Shown here: positions 26,981-35,955 of the stretch, piece by piece | Layout of the letters: each line of letters starts with the position of its first letter | How positions within the stretch are numbered: position 1 is the stretch's first letter | Source: Polyangiaceae bacterium | Lineage (GTDB): Bacteria > Myxococcota_A > Polyangia > Polyangiales > Polyangiaceae | Reading direction: 5' to 3' | DNA length: 64,000 nucleotides | NCBI GenBank assembly: GCA_016712345.1 | Contig: JADJRH010000001.1 | Location: 1,054,001 to 1,118,000 of the forward strand | Made by a program: the position numbers and the translations under genes | The notes under the pieces: generated by a model | What the model was told of the DNA's origin: nothing | Seen by the model: the letters and a program-made list of their open reading frames with translations, nothing else | Databases searched by the model: none

Positions 26981-27158
26981 CTAGTTCCGCTTTTCAGAAG
27001 TTTGGCCCTGGTTGAGTTTCTTCGTGCGGAACTAGCCGCGCGCAAGCGCGGGGGGTGTGGGGCGGAGCCCCACGAGACAAAAGATAGTGCCGGCGTGTGC
27101 GAAGCGCGCCGCGTCAGCGGCGCCAAAAGTCCGGCAGGACTTTTGACACGCGGCACTA
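26981..27158. repeat. Composite CTAG-palindrome element (R2)
   Basis: Palindrome CTAGTTCCGC ... GCGGAACTAG, middle module with GGGGTGTGGGG, palindrome TAGTGCCGG ... CGGCACTA. It is the reverse of the 12402-12579 copy. Its last three bases (27156-27158), read on the minus strand, are the TAG stop of the rpn remnant. Confidence 0.85.
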
Positions 27159-27939
27159 CCGCCGTCGACGGGAAGGTTCGTCCAGAACCTCTGCAAGCGT
27201 GGTTGCTGTCAGCACGCGCAGTGTCCAGCGGGAGAGAGACGCTTCTCCTGCGGCTCGGACTCTCGTCGCCTCCGCTTCGGGGACTTTTCCAAATCGCGCG
27301 GCAAGCAGGTCGAGAAGTGTTTCGGCGCGCCCCTCGCGCTTTCCCTCGACGATCCCTTTCCGTTTTACATAGTCCACGAAATCCACAATGACCTCCTGAG
27401 ACTGCTTGTCGGCGGCGTTCATCAGTAGGTCGCCGATTTTTTGGACGTGCAAGCGAGCGTGGGTAGCCGAAAGATCGGGCAGGCCCTTCGCCGGCCACGA
27501 TATCCTGAAAAGCGGTGGCCGCACTCCAACCTGAAGTGCCGTTGTGGAGCAGTAGAGGCACAATGGGCGGCAGCTTCTTCAGGGTAGGTTTATCTCGAAT
27601 CAACCGGTCCCACGCGCGCCACAGGTATTGGCCAAACCGAAAGATCATCAGGAGTTCAACTTCCCGCTGATGCTCGATGAGAGCATAAAAAAAGACGCGT
27701 TCGCCGCGGACTTTGGCAGACCATAAGAGGTCCGTGTGGCGTTTTCGAAGGCTGCGATCAATAAAGCTGTCCTTCTCCACGCGGAGCGAACCCCAGTCAA
27801 TGGCCACAACAACCTCTTGTGGGAGAGCCGCCTTGAGAAGAGACGCGGCATGGCTTTTCTGCGAGAAAGTCCACTTCACAAGCCCGTCGTGCGGTTGCAC
27901 ATGGGGCGATCGCGCTCGTGCCCGAGGTTGGCTGGACAT
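27156..27939 (-). pseudogene. Rpn-family nuclease / putative transposase (PD-(D/E)XK), broken
   Basis: From ATG 27939 (MSSQPRARARSPHVQPHDG): residues HDGLVKWTFSQ, IDWGSLRVEKDSFID, HTDLLWSAK and LIEHQREV mark the N-terminal Rpn/Transposase_31 nuclease core. After LHNGTSGWSAATAFQDIV the frame shifts (about 27430-27510). The C-terminal region continues in another frame with KREGRAETLLDLLAARFGKV and ends at 27156. The segment between is shorter than in the family, so a deletion is likely. Rpn proteins are DNA nucleases promoting recA-independent recombination. The stop codon comes from an abutting R2 element. Confidence 0.75.
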
Positions 27940-28053
27940 GGGATGCTCCAGATTCAGGTGTTGGGCAACGCCGCGCCCGTTGATGAAGCGCATTTGGGCA
28001 AACGCCGTGCGAGCAAAAACGCGCCTATTTAATGGGCTTTTGTGGTTTCAGCG

Positions 28054-28088
28054 CTGTCGGCCGACATCCGAGAATTGTCGGCCGACAG
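28054..28088. promoter_or_regulatory. Twin palindrome TGTCGGCCGACA, two copies 21 bp apart
   Basis: Copies at 28055-28066 and 28076-28087, each a perfect palindrome, with outer C/G extending the symmetry of the pair. The pair lies upstream of the rpn remnant and just past the end of the barrel gene. The 21-bp spacing (two helical turns) suggests an operator; a long terminator hairpin is the alternative. Confidence 0.5.
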
Positions 28089-28099
28089 TTGTCGACGGA

Positions 28100-28885
28100 C
28101 TAAAATGAATACCCGGCACCGAGCGCGGCGGCTCGTTCGCCTACGGGTACCACTTCTGCGAACACGTCGATATGGGAGGGTAGATTTACCAGCAGTCCAA
28201 GGCCCACCTGAAAGTGGTATTTGTCCCCGCCGAATTGATCTTCACCCTTGTATTTCCATAACACGGGGCCACCAAAGGCGCGGATAACAAGGTAGGGTGA
28301 TAACACGTTGATAAACGTTTTGCCGGCAATGCCCGATAGCCGAAAATCAAAGGCGAACATGTCTTGTTTGGCGCCGGTGTAATCAACCGTTGGAGCGCCC
28401 GAAGCGGCGACGGCGCCCCCAATGATAACGAACGGGTCGTTGCGATTGCGGCCAAACACACGCCATGAACCGGCAATAGACGCTATCCAACCCGGGTCGA
28501 AAGTATAACGATCTTGGCGAAACACAAAGCGTCCACCGAGCGTGGCGCCCGCCCCCAATTGAATATTGATTGAATCGGAAATGCGATAACTCAAACTCGC
28601 TGTTGCTGCGCGACGTTCAACGTACGCATCGGCGCCGCTGGCAAACGCCAAGTCGGTTGCAAACACACTGTATCCAGCCGACACCCGAAAAACGCGTGGC
28701 GCCGGAGCCTCCATTGTTTGTTCGGGGTCGTCGCCGGAACACTCCACAATACCCGCCGGACCGACGGGTGGTGAAACACCTCAGGCAAAACCCGTTTTGG
28801 GTGTACACACGAGAAGCGCAATCGTTGTGACGACACCCAACGATGCGGGAACGGTTGCGCCGAGGCGGAGGGATCGCGAACGCAC
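28100..28885 (-). pseudogene. Outer-membrane beta-barrel protein gene with in-frame TGA after its signal peptide
   Basis: From GTG 28885 the frame encodes a signal peptide-like start (LGVVTTIALLVCTPKTGFA) and then TGA at 28783-28781. The same frame continues as GVSPPVGPAGIVECSGDD and runs to 28100 with amphipathic beta-strand patterns (VFRVSAGYSVFATDL, ATASLSYRISDSINIQLGAG) and a C-terminal aromatic (GAGYSF), as in outer-membrane barrels. The frame downstream could start at 28747 but would lack an export signal. A nonsense mutation is the simplest reading; a sequencing error is possible. The barrel family was not recognised. Confidence 0.6.
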
Positions 28886-29044
28886 TTCGGTCTTTTATCA
28901 GAGGCGGTGCGCGGTCGCGGTGCGTGATGCGAGGCTTCGGCAAAAATCGGCAAAATGCGCGCCGGTGGCGAGTTCGATGAATGGTGGAAACGCGCGCGTT
29001 GGGTGAGGTAAAAAGAAAAGCTTCACCTTCACCAAGGTTGAAAA

Positions 29045-30466
29045 ATGGGCAAGAACAAGCGCGCCAAAGAGGAGTCGGCCGTTGTCGACTCAAAGGTCGA
29101 ACCGAGTCGAAAGCTGTTTGGAACAGACGGTGTGCGCGGTGTTGCCAACGTGCATCCGATGACGCCCGAAACGGCGCTGCAAATGGGACGCGCGATCGCG
29201 TTCGTCGCTCAAAAAGGCAAAACGCGGCAGGCGCGCGTGGTGATTGGCAAAGACACGCGGTTGTCCGGGTACATGTTTGAAACGGCGCTCGCCGCCGGCA
29301 TCTGCGCCATGGGCGGGCGCGTGATGATCACGGGGCCCATCCCAACGCCGGCTGTGGCGCAACTCACTCAGAGCATGCGCGCGGACGCGGGTGTGGTGAT
29401 CAGCGCGAGCCACAACCCGTATCAAGACAACGGCATCAAGATCTTCGGGCCCGACGGCTTTAAGTTGCCCGACAACGAAGAAGCGGAGATTGAGCGGCTG
29501 CTTTCAAGTCACGAACTCGATGAAGCGCGCGTCACCGGGTCACACATTGGCAAGGCGGTGAAAATTGACGACGCGGCGGGCCGCTATGTTGTGTTTTGCA
29601 AAACAACGTTTCCAAATCGACTCAGCTTGGACGGCCTGCGAATCGTTGTCGATGCGGCGCACGGTGCGGCGTACCGCGTTGCACCCGCGGTGTTTACCGA
29701 ACTCGGCGGAGATGTGTCGGCGCTCGGCGTCAAGCCCAATGGGAAAAACATCAATCGCGATGCAGGCGCCCTTCACCCCGAGCACGTGAAGCACGAAGTG
29801 TTGAAGAAGCAGGCGCACATTGGGATTGCGCTCGACGGTGATGCGGATCGCGTGATCATGGTCGATGAAAAAGGTGAAGTGGTAGACGGCGACGCGGTGA
29901 TGGCGCTCTGCGCGCTTCGGATGTTGCGTCAAAATAAGCTTCCTAAAAACACGATCGTTGCAACGGTCATGAGCAACTTGGGCCTTGAACGCGCGATGGA
30001 CGCGGCGGGAGCGAGAGTGCTTCGAACAGCGGTGGGTGATCGCTACGTGGTGGAAGCAATGCGATCCGGTGGGTACACATTCGGCGGCGAGCAGTCCGGG
30101 CACTTGTTGTTTTTGGATCACGCGACCACCGGCGATGGAATTGTGGCGGCGCTTCAGGTGCTGGCAATCATGCTCGAAACAGGGAAGAGCCTGAGCGAGC
30201 TGGCTCGGAGTGCAATGACGCGCGTTCCGCAGGTGCTTGAAAATGCGACTTTTGCAAAGCGGTTGCCTCTTGAGCAAATGCCGCGCACGCAAAAAGCGAT
30301 CGCTAAAGTGGAAGCGGATCTCGGAAAGGCCGGGCGCGTTCTCGTTCGATGGAGCGGCACCGAAGCCAAGCTTCGCGTGATGGTTGAAGGTGAAAACGAG
30401 GCGCAGATTTTGGCTCAAGCCAAGGACATTGTTGCGGCTGCGACAAACGACATCGCCGCGATATAG
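29045..30466 (+). CDS. glmM: Phosphoglucosamine mutase
   Basis: 473 residues. The N-terminal signature is KLFGTDGVRGVAN, the active-site phosphoserine loop is VISASHNPYQDNGIK (Ser in ASHNP), the metal loop is LDGDADRVI, sugar binding is GGEQSGHL, and the phosphate-binding end is VRWSGTEAKLRVM. It isomerises glucosamine-6-phosphate to the 1-phosphate for peptidoglycan and LPS precursors. The N-terminal 20 residues (KNKRAKEESAVVDSK) are a basic extension. It is a lone gene here; neighbours glmU or dacA are absent. Confidence 0.96.
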   Translation: MGKNKRAKEESAVVDSKVEPSRKLFGTDGVRGVANVHPMTPETALQMGRAIAFVAQKGKTRQARVVIGKDTRLSGYMFETALAAGICAMGGRVMITGPIPTPAVAQLTQSMRADAGVVISASHNPYQDNGIKIFGPDGFKLPDNEEAEIERLLSSHELDEARVTGSHIGKAVKIDDAAGRYVVFCKTTFPNRLSLDGLRIVVDAAHGAAYRVAPAVFTELGGDVSALGVKPNGKNINRDAGALHPEHVKHEVLKKQAHIGIALDGDADRVIMVDEKGEVVDGDAVMALCALRMLRQNKLPKNTIVATVMSNLGLERAMDAAGARVLRTAVGDRYVVEAMRSGGYTFGGEQSGHLLFLDHATTGDGIVAALQVLAIMLETGKSLSELARSAMTRVPQVLENATFAKRLPLEQMPRTQKAIAKVEADLGKAGRVLVRWSGTEAKLRVMVEGENEAQILAQAKDIVAAATNDIAAI

Positions 30467-30657
30467 GCCCCCCCTTTGCCAGCATTATGTACACAAGGAG
30501 CCGATGCGTTGAGGGCGGTTTATGTGCGCCGAGGAGCCATGTGACCGCGTGCGACAACGTTCGCCGTAATAAAAAAGAAAATGTGTACACATTATGTCGA
30601 GAACTCGGTGTTCTCCGTGCGTGAGCAAAGTGAAGTATGCGCTCTTGGCAGTGCTTC

Positions 30658-31653
30658 TCAGAGAGCGCGGCGTATGAACAGATCTTCGAGCGTTTCTTTT
30701 TTGGGCACGAGTTCAATCACCTGAGCGCCCGCGTCGAGTGCCATGCGCAATGCGGGCGGAACTTGAGCTTCACCGTCAATGGCAACCACCACCACGCCTG
30801 CTCTGTCGGTGACTTCGTAGTTCTTGTTTAGAAGGGTTTGCCGAAGCTCCAGAGAAACGTTGGCGAGCGTTATTTCTGTTCGAACCACGTCCCCTCGAAG
30901 CAGATTGCGAAGCGCTCCCATCACCACAACTTTGCCTTCGCGAAGGATCGCAACCCGATCGCAAATGGCTTCAACGTCGCTGAGAATGTGCGTTGAAAAG
31001 AAGATTGTTCGGCCCTGCGCGCATTCGTCGAAAATGAGGTCACGCACTTCTTTGCGACCCACCGGATCGAGGCCGCTCATTGGTTCGTCCAAGATCAGGA
31101 GTTCTGGATCCGCAACAAGCGCCGCTGCAAGGCCGGTTCGCTGCAACATGCCTTTTGAAAGCCTGCGCGCTTGACGGTCGGCTGCGTACGCAATGCCCAA
31201 CTTGGTGAGCACCTCCATAGTTCGCGATCGAAGGGCGGCGCCTTTCATACCGGAAAGCTGACCACTCATCTCAACCACTTCGCGCGGTGTTAGGTAAGGG
31301 TACACATACGGATTTTCGGGCAAAAACCCGAGATTTTGGCGCGCTTCAGCGGCGGGAACGCGTTTTCCGAAAAGGTACGCATCGCCCGATGTGGGGGCGA
31401 TGAGGCCGGTGAGCATTTTGATCGTTGTGGTTTTTCCGGCGCCGTTTGGCCCTAAAAACCCGAAGATTTCGCCCCGGTGTACATCAAAAGTGACACCTTT
31501 GACGGCCTCCACCACACGCGACTTGAAAAAGCCGATGTTGAAGGTCTTCTTGAGATCTTTGACTGAGATGAGGGTTTCGGTCGTTGCGGATGGAGACGGA
31601 GCGCCGCTTGATGGCTCGGAAGGCTGGCTTTCGGCGCGCTCCGTTTGAGTCAT
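30658..31653 (-). CDS. ABC transporter ATP-binding protein (ABC-2 type)
   Basis: 331 residues. Walker A is GPNGAGKTTT, the Q-loop region is LPENPYVYPYLT, the signature-like motif is RLSKGMLQRTGLA, Walker B is LLILDEPMSGLDP and the H-loop is FFSTHILSD. It resembles drug or polysaccharide exporter ATPases of the CcmA/NatA type. The first 30 residues are Ser/Glu-rich and unusual. Its ATG overlaps the stop of the sigma-54 regulator by 4 bp. No permease lies downstream (glmM follows on the other strand), so the membrane partner must be elsewhere. Confidence 0.92.
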   Translation of the reverse strand: MTQTERAESQPSEPSSGAPSPSATTETLISVKDLKKTFNIGFFKSRVVEAVKGVTFDVHRGEIFGFLGPNGAGKTTTIKMLTGLIAPTSGDAYLFGKRVPAAEARQNLGFLPENPYVYPYLTPREVVEMSGQLSGMKGAALRSRTMEVLTKLGIAYAADRQARRLSKGMLQRTGLAAALVADPELLILDEPMSGLDPVGRKEVRDLIFDECAQGRTIFFSTHILSDVEAICDRVAILREGKVVVMGALRNLLRGDVVRTEITLANVSLELRQTLLNKNYEVTDRAGVVVVAIDGEAQVPPALRMALDAGAQVIELVPKKETLEDLFIRRAL

Positions 31654-33071
31654 GCGTCGTCCTCGCGCGACGACTTGTGCGACTCGGGACGAGCACCAAG
31701 CACAGGACCCGAAGGCCCATCGGTGCCGGTTGAGTACTCATGGAGCTTGTATTGAATTTTGCGCGGGCTGATGCCCAGGATTGTAGCGGCCTTGGAAGTG
31801 GAGCCTTTGCACGCTTCAAGCGTTCTTAGGATGGCGTACTTTTCAAGGTCGTAGATGGTGCTGCCGGGAATGGGCGGCATGGCTTCTTGCAAACCGGGAG
31901 TGAGCGGCCCGGGTAGATGCCGTGCTTCAATCTTGGGCCCGTCGCACAAAACAACGGCGCGTTCGATGGCGTTTTCAAGCTCGCGAACGTTGCCGGGCCA
32001 ACCATGTGTACGCAACGCTTGGAGAGCGTCTTCGGAGAATCCTTCAATTCGTTTTCCGTTTTCATCGGCGTAACGGCCGAGGAAAAACGCGGCGAGTTCG
32101 TTGATGTCGCTGGCGCGCTCGCGAAGCGGCGGAATTTCGAGTGTGACGACGTTGAGTCGATAAAAGAGATCTTCGCGGAATTGGCCCGACGCGATGCGCT
32201 GACGCAGGTCACGATTGGTGGCGGCGATCACGCGTACATCAACTTTGAGCGTTTCGTTTCCGCCGACGCGCTCAAAGGTGCGCTCTTGCAAAAAGCGAAG
32301 GAGCTTTACCTGCGTTGCGAGCGGGATTTCACTTACTTCGTCGAGGAAAATAGTGCCGTTGTTGGCCTGCTCAAAGCGACCCTCACGGCGGGCGATGGCG
32401 CCGGTGAACGCGCCTTTTTCGTGACCAAACAGTTCGCTCTCCAGAAGCGATTCTGTGAGGGCCGCGCAGTTCAGCCGAACGAGCGGCGACTTGGATCGCG
32501 GGCTCGCATTGTGGATCATTTCAGCGATTAGCTCTTTGCCTGTGCCCGTTTCACCCACGATGAGAACGCTGGCTTTTGAGGGCGCTACCTGCTCCACGAG
32601 GCGCATGAGGTTGACCATGGAGGGGTGCGTGGCAATGACGTGACCGAACGCGTTTCGCTCGCGGAGCTTTTGGCGCAGACGCGAGTTTTCTTGAAGCAGG
32701 CGCGCGCGTTCTACCGAGCGTTCGACAACGGCCACGAGCACGTGGAAATCGAGCGGTTTGGTGAGGTAGTTGTACGCCCCTTTCGACATTGCTTCGACGG
32801 CGTTGGCGATGGTGCCGAATGCGGTCATCACAACGAACGTGCACGTGGGCAGGATCGCGCGGGCCTTTTCCATGAGCCCGATTCCGTCGAGACCGGGCAT
32901 TTTCAGGTCGGTTAAAACAACATCGGGCCCAAACTCTTCGAGCTTGCCGAGGGCTTTGAAGCCGTCTGCGGCCGTCTCTGTTGTGTACCCCTCTTCGCCG
33001 AGGATCTCCGACAGAGCGGCCCGCGCGTTTGCTTCGTCGTCTACAATTAAGATCCTGCCGCGGGAGGCCAT
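31650..33071 (-). CDS. Sigma-54-dependent response regulator (NtrC family)
   Basis: 473 residues from ATG 33071 (MASRGRILIVDDEANAR), supported by AGAAGGG upstream. The receiver has acidic pair DDE and phospho-Asp in VVLTDLKMPGLDG. The AAA domain shows GETGTGKELIAEMIH (Walker A), the sigma-54 contact loop GAFTGA and GTIFLDEV (Walker B). A Fis-type HTH ends the protein (CKGSTSKAATILGISPRKIQYKL). It activates sigma-54 promoters on phosphorylation. No histidine kinase is adjacent. It is co-transcribed with the ABC ATPase, which it may control. Confidence 0.95.
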   Translation of the reverse strand: MASRGRILIVDDEANARAALSEILGEEGYTTETAADGFKALGKLEEFGPDVVLTDLKMPGLDGIGLMEKARAILPTCTFVVMTAFGTIANAVEAMSKGAYNYLTKPLDFHVLVAVVERSVERARLLQENSRLRQKLRERNAFGHVIATHPSMVNLMRLVEQVAPSKASVLIVGETGTGKELIAEMIHNASPRSKSPLVRLNCAALTESLLESELFGHEKGAFTGAIARREGRFEQANNGTIFLDEVSEIPLATQVKLLRFLQERTFERVGGNETLKVDVRVIAATNRDLRQRIASGQFREDLFYRLNVVTLEIPPLRERASDINELAAFFLGRYADENGKRIEGFSEDALQALRTHGWPGNVRELENAIERAVVLCDGPKIEARHLPGPLTPGLQEAMPPIPGSTIYDLEKYAILRTLEACKGSTSKAATILGISPRKIQYKLHEYSTGTDGPSGPVLGARPESHKSSREDDA

Positions 33072-33271
33072 AGTGCGCCCTTCTACCACGGCCTTGGCCT
33101 ACGCTGACGATTTCCGGCGCCCCAAAGTGACCGAAAGCGGGCACGGCGGCGCATCGATTTAATAGAATCGGGGCACTGGATGGTGATACAAGTCGGTCGC
33201 GTTTTTGAAACCGCGCCGATCGTGGGCTCCGCGATCGCTACCCACGGGCACACACCCCAAGGACGAGGGTC

Positions 33272-35860
33272 ATGCAACCGCTTGTCAAAGCTCGCTTGTC
33301 TAATTGGCTCCGGCCTCTTTCTTCGCTCGCGTGGCTCTTACCGATGCTCATCGCTGCCGAAGCACAGGCCCAACAGCCGCAGCCGCAACCTCCGTTCGGC
33401 GCGGCGCCCGGCACCCAACCGCAGCCGCCTTTTGGTCCGGCGGGGGGACAACCCGGTCAGTTTGGTCAACCTGGTGCACAACCCGGGCAGCCGGGCCAGT
33501 TTGGTCAGCCCCAACAGCCTGGCCAGTTCGGGCAGTTCGGTGACCAACCTCCGGCGGGCGATCAGCCGCCCGCAACGGAACCCGAACCGGCGGCCAACGC
33601 CGAAGACGATGAATGGGAGCGGCGCGCACTGTCGCTTTCGGAGCAGCCGAACATGTGGGGCTCCACAGGCGGGCTTCGCCTCTCCACCGCCGGCTCCGGC
33701 GCACCGGGCACATTCCGCGTTGCGTTTTTAATGGATTGGTTCCAGGCAAACGGATTCCTGTGCAACCCCGACAACTCCACGCCTGCCGGCGCGCCCGTGA
33801 CGTGTTCGAGCGCGGGCAACAAAGACGACGCGAGTCACGTGGGCGCGTTCTTCACGCTGAACGTGACGCCGTTTTCGTTCTTGGAGGCGTACGCAACCAT
33901 TCGAACGTACGCAAACTCCAACAGCGAAGGCCGGCCGCAACTGCTGCAAGTGCTCGGTGACACCACCTTCGGCGTAAAAGGGTTTTTGCCGGAGCGTTTC
34001 GGAACGTACTTCAACGCCGGCCTTGAAGCGCAATTGCTCCTCCTCAACGGCACCGGCTCGGTGGGCGTTTCGGGCGACAGCACAAGCGCGGCGTTCCGCG
34101 GCTTGTTTTCAGCCGATTTTCGAAAGCCGCAAAGCCAGGGCGGAGGCTTTCCGTTCCGCGCCGACTTGAACATCGGCTACAAGCTCGACAACTCAGGTGC
34201 CCTTGTAAAAGCGGTCGAAGACGCACGCGGTGAAGCGGCGGGGCTCGAAGGCTCCAAGCCCATTGAGCGCGTGGAGCGCTTCGGCCTCGGCGTAAATCGC
34301 ACCGACTTTTTATCGATCGGCGTGGGTGCAATGGTGCCGTGGAAATACGTGCAGCCGTACGTCGAATACAGCGTCGATATTCCTATCAACTCGCGCGACT
34401 ACCAATGCCGCACAGGCCGCGTTTCGCGCGGCGACATTTGTTTGGGCCTCGCCGATTTCTCGGCGCCGGATCCCACCACCGCCGGTGGTCCCGGATACGA
34501 AGCAATTCCGTCGCGCCTGTCCATCGGCGTGCGCGCCACGCCTTTCAGCGGAGCATTCCGCGGCCTCTCGGGTCACGCCGCGTTCGACATCGGTTTGTCG
34601 GGCACAAGCGTGTTCATTGAAGAGGTCGCGCCCACAGCCCCGTGGACGCTCTACCTCGGCGTTGGGTACGCATACGACACCAAGGAGAAGCCGGTTCCGC
34701 AAGCGCCGCCGCCTCAAATTGTCGAAAAGACCCAAACGGTGGAGAAGCCGCAAAACTTCGTGCGTGGTTTTGTTCACGAAATGGGCAAAAACGATGTGGT
34801 TGTGGCCGACGCGATCATCACAATCGCCGGGCCGAGCGCGCAGGGTCCGGTTGCAACCGGTGCCGATGGGCGTTTCATGACGCGCCATGTGGAAGCGGGC
34901 ACGTACTCCTTCGCGATCAAAGCCCCCGGCTTCAAGCCCGGCGTTTGCCAAGCCACGGTGACGGGCGCTGCTGCTCCGGCAATGCCGCAACCGCAAAATC
35001 CGCAACCCGGTCAGCCTTGGGCTCCGGGACAACCCGGTCCGTTCGGTCCGTTTGGACCACAGGGCCAACCCGGTCAGCCGGGCGCGCCCGGACAACCTGG
35101 AATGCCTGGACAACCCGGCATGGCTCAGCCGCAACCGCAACCCGCTCCGCAGGCGCCTCAAGGGCCCACCTTCGTTGACGTTGACTGCCCGCTCGAAGCG
35201 CTGCCCAAGCTCGGTCAGTTGCAGGGCTCAGTCAAAGATGCTGAAACCGGCTCAGGTGTTGCCGGCGCCGTGGTGAAACTCACCACCGCCGATGGCAAAG
35301 AGTTGGCAGCAACCGCCGACGGCAACGGCAACTTCAGCTTCAAAGATCTGCAACCCGGAACCGTGAGCCTCAAGGTTGACGCCACCGGTTACATGGTCGG
35401 CGGAGCCGGTGCCGATGTTCGGCCCAATGACACCGCGCGCCCCTCGGTGAGCCTTGCGAAGCGCCCGAAAGTGAGCCTCGTGAAGCTTCAGGGCAACGAG
35501 CTGAGGATCTTGAAGCAAGTTCACTTCGAAACGAACTCGTCCAAGATCCTCGGCGACTCCAACGTGCTGTTGCAAGAAGTGGCCGACACGATCATTCGCA
35601 CGCCTTCGATCAAGAAGCTCGAAGTGCAGGGCCACACCGACAACACCGGTCTCAAAGACGCGAACCTGACGCTGAGCCAGCAACGAGCCGATTCGGTGCG
35701 CAGCTTCCTTGTTTCGCAGGGTGTTGAAGGCGGTCGCTTGGTCGCAAAAGGCTACGGCCAAGAGCGACCCATTGCGCCGAACATCACGGCCGCAAACCGC
35801 GGCAAGAATCGTCGCGTGCAATTCATCATCGTTGAAGGCGCCGGCGCCAAGACGCCGTGA
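33272..35860 (+). CDS. Large OmpA-family outer-membrane protein with collagen-like segments and carboxypeptidase-regulatory domains
   Basis: 862 residues, GAGGG ribosome site. The signal peptide ends near EAQAQ. It is followed by a Gly/Pro/Gln-rich stretch (about 35-100, repeats of GQPGQFGQ type), a beta-barrel-like domain with beta-rich text and the YAYDTKE end (about 120-470), a carboxypeptidase-regulatory-like beta domain, a second collagen-like stretch (GQPGQPGAPGQPG), another regulatory-like domain (GSVKDAETGSGVAGAVVKLT), and a C-terminal OmpA domain (VHFETNSSKI, LEVQGHTDNTG, NRRVQFIIVE). It probably spans the outer membrane and binds peptidoglycan. A hairpin terminator follows. Confidence 0.88.
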   Translation: MQPLVKARLSNWLRPLSSLAWLLPMLIAAEAQAQQPQPQPPFGAAPGTQPQPPFGPAGGQPGQFGQPGAQPGQPGQFGQPQQPGQFGQFGDQPPAGDQPPATEPEPAANAEDDEWERRALSLSEQPNMWGSTGGLRLSTAGSGAPGTFRVAFLMDWFQANGFLCNPDNSTPAGAPVTCSSAGNKDDASHVGAFFTLNVTPFSFLEAYATIRTYANSNSEGRPQLLQVLGDTTFGVKGFLPERFGTYFNAGLEAQLLLLNGTGSVGVSGDSTSAAFRGLFSADFRKPQSQGGGFPFRADLNIGYKLDNSGALVKAVEDARGEAAGLEGSKPIERVERFGLGVNRTDFLSIGVGAMVPWKYVQPYVEYSVDIPINSRDYQCRTGRVSRGDICLGLADFSAPDPTTAGGPGYEAIPSRLSIGVRATPFSGAFRGLSGHAAFDIGLSGTSVFIEEVAPTAPWTLYLGVGYAYDTKEKPVPQAPPPQIVEKTQTVEKPQNFVRGFVHEMGKNDVVVADAIITIAGPSAQGPVATGADGRFMTRHVEAGTYSFAIKAPGFKPGVCQATVTGAAAPAMPQPQNPQPGQPWAPGQPGPFGPFGPQGQPGQPGAPGQPGMPGQPGMAQPQPQPAPQAPQGPTFVDVDCPLEALPKLGQLQGSVKDAETGSGVAGAVVKLTTADGKELAATADGNGNFSFKDLQPGTVSLKVDATGYMVGGAGADVRPNDTARPSVSLAKRPKVSLVKLQGNELRILKQVHFETNSSKILGDSNVLLQEVADTIIRTPSIKKLEVQGHTDNTGLKDANLTLSQQRADSVRSFLVSQGVEGGRLVAKGYGQERPIAPNITAANRGKNRRVQFIIVEGAGAKTP

Positions 35861-35875
35861 TCGCCTAACTTCGCT

Positions 35876-35899
35876 GGAGCGCCCACCGTCGGGCGCTCC
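35876..35899 (+). terminator. Hairpin terminator after the large OmpA gene
   Basis: Stem GGAGCGCCC / GGGCGCTCC (9 bp), 6-base loop, followed by a pyrimidine-rich but not pure T run (TTCCCGTTCTTTCT region). Position fits termination of the ompA-like transcript. Confidence 0.55.
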
Positions 35900-35955
35900 A
35901 CCCTTCCCGTTCTTTCTATTCCGTCCCGCCGGCCGTGCAGCTATGGCGCTGCGCC

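Noticed and set aside
27156..27993. Intact 342-codon protein across the rpn region
   Set aside because: The open frame runs on in Arg-rich, non-homologous text after the family core; the homologous C-terminus is in another frame, so a broken gene fits better.
28781..28783. TGA as selenocysteine codon
   Set aside because: The position follows a signal peptide in a beta-barrel with no SECIS-like hairpin and no known selenoprotein of this kind.
11467..33237. Excess of GCGATCGC (HIP1-like)
   Set aside because: Only about five copies noticed (for example near 11467, 27905, 29194, 30298, 33230), not clearly above expectation for a GC-rich sequence, unlike GTGTACAC.
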